This document shows positions 33,743-44,172 of a stretch of DNA of 64,000 nt, one piece after another. Numbering within the stretch: the stretch's first letter is position 1; every line of letters begins with the position of its first letter. The notes below the pieces were generated by a model, which did no database searches, was not told the DNA's origin, and worked only from the letters and a program-made list of their open reading frames with translations. Origin of the DNA: Paramoeba atlantica (lineage: Eukaryota; Discosea); assembly GCA_977017575.1 (NCBI GenBank), contig CDRNVI010000199.1:1-64000 (forward strand). Direction: 5' to 3'. Made by a program: the position numbers and the translations under genes.

Positions 33743-33905
33743 ATCCTCATTCAACCAAAAGACAAACAAATCAAAAGAGAGACCACAGGAGTGAACATGT
33801 GGATATAATATCAGATTTTTTTTTAAAAGACTCAAAAGGAATATTTGAAGTTACTTCAACTCTAAAAAACACCATAATTGTAAGTGCAGCTTAAGCTCAC
33901 CTCCA
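33740..33905 (-). mobile_element. hAT terminal fragment
   Basis: This is the reverse complement of the first ~165 bp of the hAT element (5,776-5,940). It ends with the terminal repeat GTGCAGCTTAAGCTCACCTC. The rest was lost at the LINE family-2 junction. Confidence 0.7.
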
Positions 33906-33906
33906 T

Positions 33907-33968
33907 ATGTTAGCATCAATTTCAACAACAATATCTTTGAGAAAGTCCATCATATCTTTTTTTTTTTT
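33907..33968 (-). repeat. LINE ORF1-like scrap and target duplication of LINE C
   Basis: The segment AACAATATCTTTGAGAAAG resembles AACAATGTCTTCAAGGAAA in family-1 ORF1 (around 52,595), so it is a scrap of a related LINE. AAAGTCCATCATATC followed by a T-run (33,942-33,968) is repeated at 54,022-54,045. That repeat is the target duplication around LINE C. Confidence 0.6.
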
Positions 33969-36900
33969 AAATTCAGACACCAGGTGCCATTTATTAGAGT
34001 TAAAAAACCATCTCTAGGATGGAAAAGAGGGGGGAAGAAAGGGGGGGGGGAGGGAAGATAAATTAAGAGTTAGATCCAAAGATCTCTTCAGCATGGAATG
34101 CATTGGAGTTTCTTTACCAACTTTAGTTTTCACTAAGGGGTCTGTGTTTGATTGTCTGCCTTCTAAAACCAGGGAGTGAGTTCGGTTTGAAGGTTTCTAT
34201 GAAGTTAATTACATTCCTTCGAAAATCTTCCTCAATAAAGCTCCTCACCAGATTGCTCTCTTGGAACTGATGGAACCATCCTTGGATATCTTTAGTAATT
34301 ATTACAGGGAGGATTAGAGCATTCTCAAGAGCAGTTTGGGCTGGAAACAAAACATGGGGGGTTGTCACTGTATTTCCTTGGAATTTCCTTACAAAATTCC
34401 CTGGGGGGATGGGGAAAGTCCAGTCATGGGTGAGGGGGGAATTGATCCAGTTTCACAGGGTTGAATTCAGAATAATCCACTCTTCACTGGTTTCTGCAAC
34501 ATGTTGTGATCTTGGATCCCAATGATGGTCATTCACAGCACATGTTCCATCCTCTTTAGACCAACTTGCAGTTGCAATTGCATCAGCTCACTTGTTAAGT
34601 TCTCGGGGTACATGGATGAATTCTATCTTGTCAAAGCACATTGCTAACTTACGGATTTCACAAAGTAGTTCATTCAAGGCATAGTTTTTGATGGCATGGG
34701 TTTTGGGTGCAGCCTTGGTGAGAATCATACAATCCCCAACAACTTCAATCTCATTCATCATTGATCTGGCGCATTGCATTCCTTTCAAACAGCCTGTAAA
34801 TTCACCAATATTGTTGGACCCAAGAGGGATGGTTTCAAACCCACCACATATCTCTTTCCCTTCCCTGAAAACTGCAAAGCCCACACCCCCCAGATGAGGG
34901 TCTGTACGGCCTGAACTGTCATAAAACACTTGAAAGCCTTTAAATTTAAAACTTTCCTTCTCTTTAGTTCCTTTCTTTGTTTGGGTTCTTGGGGGCTGAG
35001 GGAGGATTTTGTTCTTTCTCAAGATTTTTTCGAAAATTTCAGTAGCATACTGGGGTGATTTTGATCCTTCTGCACACACTGTGAGCCACAAACTCAACAG
35101 GGCAACACTCACCACTGAGGTTTCTTGTCTGGTGAGAAAATTTGAGACAAGGCCGCACACATTCTTAGTTTCTTGCCAGCTGGGTACATTCAACAAAATA
35201 CATTTCCTTCCCATTGCTTGGAGGAGGCCCTCAGCCACAGAACATTCCTCCAGAAGATGAGATCGTGACTCCTTTTCATGGTGGCAGAGTCGGCAACTTG
35301 AGTTTTGGTTTGTGAAGTGAGCCAACTTGTCTCTTGTAGGCAGCCCTCTTATTAGGAACTTAATCAAATTCCTCTTAAGTTGGGGCCTAATTGCATGTGC
35401 CAAGTTGTACACCACACACTCAGCTCTTCCTTCACCCACATACAGATCCTTGATTTCAATGGGGATCACTTGAGACATATTGGAATAAGCAACTCAAGTG
35501 GCCTGACCAAACACAACTTTGGCAGAGAGGCTTTGGGCTGCAAAAAGGGCATCCTTTCACATGGCTCCAATGGAAAGAGGGCTCTGATAATCGCTCCTCA
35601 TTGGTGGACGAGAAGTGAGGAGGGCCCAATTAAAAACGATTGGATGGTGCAGTTGGGGGTTTGAGTCCAAGGGAGGATAGCATGAGGTAAGAATGGAGGT
35701 TTTTGTGTTGGCATAAGCACCCAGAGCTGAGCAGATGGATTTCCACATCAAGGAGGCAACAGATTTTGGAATCAGTTTGAATCTCACTAAATATCCCATG
35801 CATGGAGTTAGATAGGTATTGACCATCCTTACTCTTGAGCGAAAATTACTACCTCTTTTTTTGATTGCTGCTCCAACTTTCTTCATCTTTAGGATCACTT
35901 TCTCCCAATCCTTAAGAGGAGATAACCGTTTACTCAACCTCACTCCCAGATATACAGTTTCATCACCACAGTAATTGGATCTTGCCATCTCAGCCCAGGG
36001 GCCTACAGGTTTGAAAGACTCAGTTGAGAGAACAAAGCACTTATTAAAATTCAGTTTAGCTCCAGTCGCTTTTTCATATTTCTTGAAGGTTGGAGTGAGA
36101 GAATTGATGGTTTCAGCTTTCTGGATCACCATTCCCAAGTCATCCATAAAGCCTGATAGGTCTTGGGGGTTGTGTTCCTTCTTCAGGCTCACCAGGAGGA
36201 TGTCAAACACAATTACAAAAAGAAGGGGGGAGATTGGGCATCCTTATCTGACACCAGTTTGACTTTGGATTGATTCATTGTTGCCTCCCCTCTTGGATCC
36301 ACCAATATTCAGCAGCCAGGTTACAGATTCTCAAAGCACCTTCTCAACAACATAGATTGCTTGAGGGGGGGCATTCAAACCTTTGAGAATATGAAGAAGT
36401 GCATCACGATTCACATAATCATATGCCTTGCAAAAGTCTGTTTGGAGGAGGGTCACGTCTTTCCCTTGCCAGAGCTTCATAAAAAGAGTCATACACTGTT
36501 TCCACTGCCTTGTCAATTGACCTCCCCTTAAACATCGCATGCTGTTCTTTAGAAATTACTCCACTTGCAATCTCCATCAGCCATTTTGCCCAATATCTCA
36601 TCACAATTCGATAATCTGAATTGGTAACACTGATTGGTCGAAATTGGTCAGGGTGGGGGATATTCTTGACTTTGGGAATCAAACAGAGTTGGCTCTCACC
36701 AAAAGAGGGGGGGAACTCCATCATCTCACCCGCTTGTTGAATTAATTCCACCCACATGTCAAAATACTTTTCTTGTGTTGCCTTATATAAAGAGAAAGGG
36801 ATACCATCAGGTCCTGCGCTGGTGTTATTGGTTCTCTGAAGAAGTTTATCAACTTTCTTCCTGTCAACATCATGTCTCTCAACTGGGGGAAAGTGAGGAT

Positions 36901-37679
36901 GATGGTCAGCAATCAATTCGTCAAGAGAATCCTTGTTATATGGTCTTTCTGTACTGAGAAGGCTCTCCCAAAAGTCCTTAATTGCTTTTTTTACCACATT
37001 ATCATCACGAGAGATCACTCCATCTACAATTACACCTTTAACACAGGGAGAGGATTTATGACCAGGGTGTGAGGGGTGTTCATCCACAAAAATTCCGAGT
37101 TGTTGTTCAAGAATTGCAGTTCAATCCATCCCAGCTTTGATCATTCTAGGAATAGCTTTGATTCTCCATTTCTTGTCATCTTGAGAGCCATTCCATCCTA
37201 TCGCAGCTGTATGAAGAAGTTCAAGTTCCAACGAAGAAAAAGAGTGTATGGTTGAAGTTTTCCTTAAAATCCTGGTTTTTGCAAGGCGTTTGATGATTGT
37301 CTGAAGTTTCCATAGTTCTTTGAAAAGGTGAGCTTCTTTCCCTTTGTCGTTCCACAGAGGAACTAATTCCCATGCCTTCTCCTTGAGTTTAATAAGACAA
37401 CTGACAGGATCACCTTCCACATAGTCCCCAACTTCATTAATGAGGGCATTAATAAATTTAGGATCTTTAATGAGGTATTCAGGGATTCTCTTCTTGTTAG
37501 ATTTCAACTCCCATTCTTTGATACTAGTTCCACCTATGATCATCGCATGGTCCTTAAAGCCTGAAGGGATCGCATTAACAAAAATCCTTTCACTAGGAGC
37601 GTTCAAGGGAATAAAGACATGATTGATACATTGTCCTTGGAAATGGGTTGGTTCAGACCACCCCAGTCTTGATAGATTC
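33969..37679 (-). mobile_element. LINE family 1, copy C, 3' part
   Basis: This is the 3' 3.7 kb of a full-length minus-strand LINE whose 5' part resumes at 51,159, after the copia insertion. It covers the 3' UTR, RNase H, the knuckle (CRLCHHEKESRSHLLEEC, with intact CGA), reverse transcriptase and part of the endonuclease. Without the copia element, copy C is about 6.56 kb, like B and D. Confidence 0.9.
34123..37679 (-). pseudogene. LINE copy C ORF2, C-terminal part
   Basis: The frame ends at 34,123 (...RRPLSEN). RNase H has FYDSSG, GEFTG, GDCMILTK and FIHVPRELNK. Reverse transcriptase has FRPISVTNSDYRIVMRYW and FMDDLG. It carries TGA codons after ...RELNK and in GMD*TAVLEQQ (about 37,120), and TGA after the ...YVVEKVL block (about 36,332). 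Frame changes are also present. The ORF is cut at 37,679 by the copia element. Confidence 0.75.
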
Positions 37680-38213
37680 TGTTACAATCCTGTTGGCTCT
37701 TGTGTTTTCCATTTGGAGCCATTCTCACTCCCTCTTCTGCCAAACAACTGATCTCTCTCTCCCTGTTCTCCCTGATTGACACTCTCTCTCTTCCCTCTCT
37801 TTTCCTTCTTCTCTTTTTTCTCTCTTTCTCTTCTTTCCCTTCCTCTTCTCTCATCCTTCCTCCCTCCTTCTCTCTCTTTCCTCTTTCCTTCCTTTCCCTT
37901 TTCTTTTTCCCCTTTTCTCACTTTTCCTCCCCTCTCTTTTCTCCTGTCTTTTTCCTTTTCTCTGTGCTTTTCAGAATGTTGATTCATGAATGATCCACCT
38001 GTGTTCTATTGCAGTTATCTGCCACTAAAACGCTCTTTTCATGCCATTTTCACTGTCTTTCTCTCCTTTGTTTTGTGTTGTTTTCCCCCCTTTTTCTCTG
38101 CTGTCACAAATCATTTGTTCCCCCTTTTCTGTTTGTTGATACAAATAAATCATTCTCTTCAGTTCCTTTGTTGTATTTTTCTTGTCCCCCTCCTTCTTCC
38201 CCTTGGCCACACA
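37680..38213 (+). repeat. Copia 5' LTR
   Basis: A 534-bp LTR starting TGTTACAATCC and ending GGCCACACA. Most of 37,740-37,970 is almost pure pyrimidine on the plus strand. It is repeated at 50,630-51,158 and, inverted, at 50,065-50,593. Confidence 0.92.
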
Positions 38214-38236
38214 GATTAAGAGTCTAGGGCTCTGCC
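38214..38236 (+). other. Copia primer-binding site, half tRNA-Lys
   Basis: GATTAAGAGTCTAGG directly follows the LTR and continues GCTCTGCC. Its complement is the D-arm end plus anticodon arm of tRNA-Lys(CTT), ending two bases past the anticodon loop. The same site occurs in the elements at 90-5,281 and 19,482-20,107. Confidence 0.65.
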
Positions 38237-38342
38237 CTGGGTGAAGTTATTAGCAAGGAAGAGGTCTACTCTCCCATCACACCCCTTTCTTGTTTTGTTT
38301 TTGTTTTTTGTTTTATTTGTATCCCTCGATCCACAATATCAA

Positions 38343-39480
38343 ATGGCCTTCCCCGATTACAAACCCGACATTTCCCAGAACATCCAGTTTGGGCAATTTA
38401 AGGAGAAGTTTAATGCAATGGATTTTAAGTCTTGGTTCAATTCACTCAACAGTCACCTTTACATGTTAAGACTCGATCATCATTTGACTATTGATGATGC
38501 TGCTGAAGTACCCACTGCACAAGCTAATGAGGGAGTAATCCCCGAGAAATCATTGATAAGAGTTGAAAATCAGAAAACCAATTGCCTCCAAGTTGTGCAA
38601 CTCATCTGAAACTGCTTACAACCAGACCTGAAGCAGGCGACACAAAATATGAGATTTCTTGGAAAACTGTATACTCTAATCAAGTTCTTAAGAAAAACAT
38701 ATTTGGTGGATGAGGATGAGAAGAAGAAGGTGCTGAGGAAAGAATTTGATGCTTTTCAAAGATTGCAAGGCGAATCATTCAAGCAGATGACCACCCGCAT
38801 ATCATTAATAATATTGATGTGTGAAAACAGTGGTGTTGAAATCTCAAATGAAGAAAAAGTAACCACTCTTCTACACAGAATTGGAAGTCAAATGTGGGCC
38901 CAAACCATTCTGACAATCTGACAAACTGCAGAAGGGAAGAATTGGGATTTCAAATGGATGAAAAAAGACCTAGTTGAGAAAGAAAAAGCGATGAAAGAAA
39001 TAATGAACAAGAGCCACTTGGCTAATGTTGCTCATCAAGCATTTGCCAGCCCAGCACCTGTTTCCTTGTCCTCTTATTCTCCATCTATTCAAGTTCCTGC
39101 ATCTTTTCCTTCTCCAGCACCTCCATTCTCTCCTTCTCCCTCTCCCACTTCTGTTCCCTCTCCTTCCCCTGTCCTGTCCCAATTGCCTATCCAACCCCCT
39201 ACTCAATCCCCAGCCCCACCTAATATTCCTCTACAATACAATCAAAATGCATCTTATCAGCGAAATCAACAATCCTATGCTCCTCAGTATTGTCAAGATC
39301 CGTACTCTGCTCTTCGAACTCGACCTGGTTGGGAAGAACCACCAAAGAGACCATATAAATGTTTTAATTGTGGTCTTGGACACCATACAGCGTGAAAATG
39401 CTTTCTCTCTAAGGCACCAGCTGGTGAAATTGCTTTTTGTGAGTTCCTTGAATTCCAACAACAGTTTGAAGAATGGAAAG
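38343..39480 (+). pseudogene. Copia gag, fossil
   Basis: It opens MAFPDYKPDISQNIQFGQF. A copia-type gag helical region follows (DEDEKKKVLRKEFDAFQRLQ), then a Pro/Ser-rich linker and a CCHC knuckle beginning CFNCGLGHHTA (about 39,357). The frame is broken in a few places. Confidence 0.75.
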
Positions 39481-39485
39481 TTAAG

Positions 39486-42009
39486 ATGACCAATAAAGGG
39501 TTTCCTGTGTGCTTTTTGTCTGTTTTAAAATCTTTCTCTGCCCCTGAAACAAAAAGACTTCAACTCTTCTCAGATAATGAAGTGATTATTGATTCTGGAT
39601 GCACAACTTCTATTCTGAAATCAAGAAAATACCTTGTGAATGCCTGTAAACCTGATGAAATTCTTGAAATCTCGCAAGCCAATGGTGATTTAATCCAAGT
39701 TGTCCTTCAAGGTGATTTAAATTTAGCAAAAGATATGAAACTTCTCGAGAATATTTCTGTTGTGCCAGATTGTACCCTGAACTTGCTCTCTGTATCTCAA
39801 ATGTGTGAGACTTGGAATGCCTTGATTATTTTCGACAAGGATGGTGTCAAAGTGACAAGAAAGAAAATTCCACTTTCTGAAGCTGAAATGATTTTATCTG
39901 GAAGCCAAAGAAATGGACTTTATCACTTGCCACTCCCTAATATGAACCATGTTTATTGTACTCAAAAAGTAATTGAAGAAGCTGATGCAGATGAATACAT
40001 TGCTCCTGATGAAACTGGACCAAAGAAGAGAGTTTGTAGAACCTTGAATTGTGAACATGAAAAAGAATTGAAGTTATGGCATCAAAGACATGGTCATCTT
40101 TCCAGTTTGTGTAGAACAATTGGTGTGAAAGCCATTCATGGGCTGCCTCCCAACTACAAAGACCTGATTGCTGATCCTGACCAAGTTTGTGATGCCTGTA
40201 TTTTTGTGAAGAACAAGATGAGACCTCATCATAGTGGTTGCTGCACTTTTCAACGCTGTGGTGAGATGTTACACATTGATTTGCATGAGAAGTCTACTCT
40301 CTCTTACCATAACAACAAATACTCAATCTCGATTATTGAAGACTACTCTGGCTGTGATTTATCTCAATTTATTAAAAGAAAATCTGATGCTGGCAATAAG
40401 ATAATTGATGTAATTCGAAAATTGGAGAGACAAGCTGGTGTGAAAGTGAAGATTTTACAATGTGATGGAGCCTCTGAATTTATTGGGCAAGAAACCTCTC
40501 TTGGTATATACTGTCGCAAGAAAGGAATAGAAATCCACCATTCCAGCCCTTGCTGCCCTCAAGAAAATGGTGTTGCTGAAAGAGGAAATTATACCCAATG
40601 GAGTACTGCCCAAGCGATTTGTCTGGCTGTTGGATTACCTGCTAATTTTTGGGAATTTGCTGAAAGAATGGCTGCAAAATTAATCTCTATGACTGTGAAA
40701 GAAGGTGAGAAGATTATTCCTCTTGAAAAATTGTATGAGAGAAAACCCTCAATGGATTTAATTAGAACCTTTGGCTGCCACGCTTTCACTCATATTTCTT
40801 GAGAAATGCGCTCCAAAACTGACCCTGTTTCAAGAGCTGGAATTAATTTGAGACCTGCCAACAATATGCATGGATTTTTGCTATTTGACCCAATCCAACA
40901 GAAAACTTTCCAAAGCTTGAGCGTTTTATTTGATGAATATGCTTTTGGAATCCCTGAATTGAAGAAGAGAAATGCCCTGGGAAGATTGCCAAGATATTAT
41001 GTGGAAGGTGAAAACAAAACAAATTTAGACAATAGTGATGATGTCACAAGTTGCAAAGTGAATGATTTTGATTTTTATGATGATGAAGAAAATTTTATTG
41101 AACCCCCTGAATCTGTTCCAAACTCTTGGGAAGAACTCGCTGTATCTGATGATGAATTTGTGGAAACTAATAGTCCAAATGGAGAGCAAATTGAAGCTGG
41201 CTCACAGGATATCTTGCCAATATCTGAATCTCCAAGAAGACATTCCAATGTGCATTTATCTGATGATACTGAAAATGAAGAACCTATTCCTGAGGATGAA
41301 GAAATTCTAAAGTTAATGAATATCAACCTTGAACCAATTGAAAAGGAAAAAGAAGAATTAATTGAATCCTCCAATGTTGAAAAAGCTGATGATATAGTTA
41401 TCAATTTTTCTCCATATAGAACCGACCCAAACTCTCTGAGCACCCCTTTGAAGACTCAAAGAGCGCCTCTACGAGTGAACAAACGCCTTGATCCTCTGTC
41501 CCAATCAAGTGCTCGCTCTAGCACTGCTTGTAGAACCCTTTTTAATGACCCTGAACCTGAATCTGAACCTGATATTGAATCTGATTCAAAAGATAACTCA
41601 AATTCTAATTCTGAGAATGAACATGAATCTGTAAAAGAAGAACCACAACCCTGTTGATCTGGCAGAATTGCTGCTCCACCTGCACATCACCCTTTGATGG
41701 ATCCAAATCTCGCTCTTGACCATCTACATGGACACAATTTCCTCTCTCATCTTCACCATGCAATGTTTGCTGACACTATTATCTTGAACAAGAAAACACC
41801 TTGCTCGTTCTACCAAGCACAAAGAAGTGAACAAAGAAATGAATGGATTGAAGCCTGTCACCATGAAATTGCTGCTCACCATGAAAATAAGACTTGGACG
41901 CTTGTTCCCTGCCCAAAACCAAACCAAGATGGAAAGAAACACATAATTATGAGAGGTATTTGGCACTTTCGAATTAAAACTGAGGATGGAAAAATCAAAA
42001 GTTACAAGG
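39486..42009 (+). pseudogene. Copia pol, 5' part: protease, integrase, RT start, fossil
   Basis: The aspartic protease motif is IIDSGCTTSIL (39,589). The pre-integrase and zinc region reads KLWHQRHGHLSSLCR and VCDACIFVKNKM, and the integrase core LHIDLHEKS, LQCDGASEFIG and ENGVAERGN. A long acidic linker (41,000-41,660) follows. The reverse transcriptase begins WIEACHHEIAAHHENKTW (41,848) and is cut by LINE D. Confidence 0.85.
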
Positions 42010-42130
42010 ATAAAAAAAAAAAAAAATCAGGTTGGTTCAAGGAGACTTTCCTTGCCCAATCTGATTTTCTTTCCTTCACCTGCCGTGTTGGTGAAACCCC
42101 ACCTAGTTGAGCACTTCAGAGAAATCTGTT

Positions 42131-44164
42131 ATGTCCAGTGGAAAGAGTACGTCCTCTTCCCCTAAGGGCTCCCAGAATGGGTCCCACCCCCCCTTGTATT
42201 TGAAGAACAAACAAAAAAATGCAAACCCAAGTGGGAATTCTGAAGAAATTCCAATCAAATTGACCTTGAAGAGAGCGCCTGAGGAAGGATGGTGGTCGCA
42301 AGTTGAGAAAGAAATACCAAAGACCTTGTCCCATATTGGAACTGAGGTTAACCCTGTGAAGAACAATGCAATAATCCGCCCCATCTTTGTAATGGGTTCC
42401 TTTTGTTTCTATGAAGGAATGCCAAACTACCAGAGAGTGATGGCCACACTCAACAAAGTCCCTAAGCTGAGAGGGAACTTCCTCTTGTGTGTTATGAAAG
42501 GCCACCTCAACGTGGCCACCTTCAACAAAGAAATGTGTGAACCCCTGGAGAAAGTCATTCTGGAAAATGGTTCCTTCCTTGCAACTGGTTTTGGGAAGCC
42601 CTTTGTCTGGAAGAACAACCAAAATTGGAATTTATAGGGCTTTAAACTCCGTGTCCCTTTTTTAATCAAAGGGGAAGAGTGGATCCAAAGATTGTTTATT
42701 GGTGAATCTGCTCTTCCTCACCATGGATTAAGAGAGGTGGCTCAGATCAGTGATGATTGTATTGTCATCTTCTATGATGTAATCCCTCTCATTCTGACAT
42801 GTATTATTGCCAAGCACAGAGGTTCTTTTATTATTAACAATGAGTTCCAAGGTAAGATCTCTCTGTGGACCCCTATGAGTCCCTTTCATGAGAAAGTAAA
42901 TTGTCAAGTGTGTGAGATTTCACACTCAAGGCATTTAAAATGTGTGAAGGAGATTGTGGACAAGGAGGGAGAGGGAGGAATCATCAAAAAATTAAATAAT
43001 GAGACAGACTCTCAGAGGAAATCCCCTTCCCTTCCTGTGACAATCACGAAATTGAGGGAACAGTCACATAAAAGATTTATTATTCCTACAGAGTCCTCAA
43101 CTAATCAAGGGAACCAAGGTATGAATCTCTCTCTATCCCAATTTCCCATATTACCAAATCCCAATCAGAGGGCACCACTCCCAATGAAGTCTGCTGACCC
43201 TCATCCCTCATCTACAACCCTGATGGAGGTTGATCAAAGCACAAATGTGAGGGAAACCGCTCTTCGAGAAGGTTCCTCCAGGGAAAAATCAGCTTCTTCA
43301 AGAAGTAACCAACCCAAATCTTTGTTCAAGACTACTAAACCTCATAAGGAATCGCTCTCCCAAACTCTGGCCACATCATCTCACTTGGGCAGTATGTCAG
43401 AAACTCCAACAATCCCTCAAAGAGATATGATGGATTTCCTTGAAGACATTGTTGCTGAAAATGATGCTGAGAGGGGGGTTATTTTAATTGAAGATGAGGA
43501 CGAGATTTCCCCAGATGTGAGCAGACCTTGATTCTCATCTGATCCAATTTCTGGGAGCAAATGGTTGATGACTATCCACAACACTGAAGGGGCTTGGAAA
43601 ATATTAGATGGGGCGAATTTCCAGTGTGAGTGGGAGAGGACTGAAGATAGCCTTGGGAAGTTGAAGAGAGAGTTGGAAAAAGGACAGCTTAAATAGGAAT
43701 TGAGTTTTGATGCAGACTTCCTTGGCCACATTATTGATAGGGTGGTTGAGGAACTGAAACTAAAGCCGAAATCCAGACTGAGGAAGAGGGTGGTGTTGGA
43801 AGAGACAGTTGAGGAGAAAGAACCAACTCCTACTGGGACCAAACCATTACCTGTAACCAAGAAGCCAGTGAAGAAGAAGAAAAAGAAAAGTAGAAAAGAG
43901 GAGAAAGGGAAAGAGGAGATAGAAGAAGAGAAAGATGAAGAGGAAAAAACAAAGGAAAATGACTGTGATAAGAGTGTTCCCACTGGTGTCCCCAGAAAGG
44001 AAAAAGTGATTTATCCTTTTTCAGAGATCCCCACCTCAAACGGTTTTGTGGTTCTTGGAGATTTGCATCAAATAGAATGGGGTGAGACAGTGTTGATGAT
44101 GGATAGTCCTCGATTCCCTGAGTCAAGCAATGTTTCATCCTCCTCTTCTTCCCCCCCCTCATAA
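42131..44164 (+). pseudogene. LINE copy D ORF1 (677 codons, with in-frame stops)
   Basis: The ATG at 42,131 opens MSSGKSTSSSPKGSQNG. The order is as in copy B: globular nucleic-acid-binding region, knuckle CQVCEISHSRHLKC (about 42,905-42,950), Ser/Pro-rich linker, charged Lys/Glu tract (KKPVKKKKKKSRKEEKG), and a Ser-rich C-terminus ending at 44,164. Stops occur at about 42,635 (TAG where B has TGG; C also has TAG), 43,529 (TGA; C also TGA, B CAA) and about 43,693 (TAG). There is no frameshift. ORF1 likely coats LINE RNA. Confidence 0.8.
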
Positions 44165-44172
44165 AGGAAAGA

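Noticed and set aside
39025-39489. A 154-codon Leu/Pro-rich frame
   Set aside because: It is a shifted reading of the Pro/Ser-rich linker of the copia gag; the other frame carries the zinc knuckle.
42109-42669. Antisense frames over LINE ORF1
   Set aside because: They mirror the sense ORF1 codons and recur in every LINE copy only because the copies are similar.
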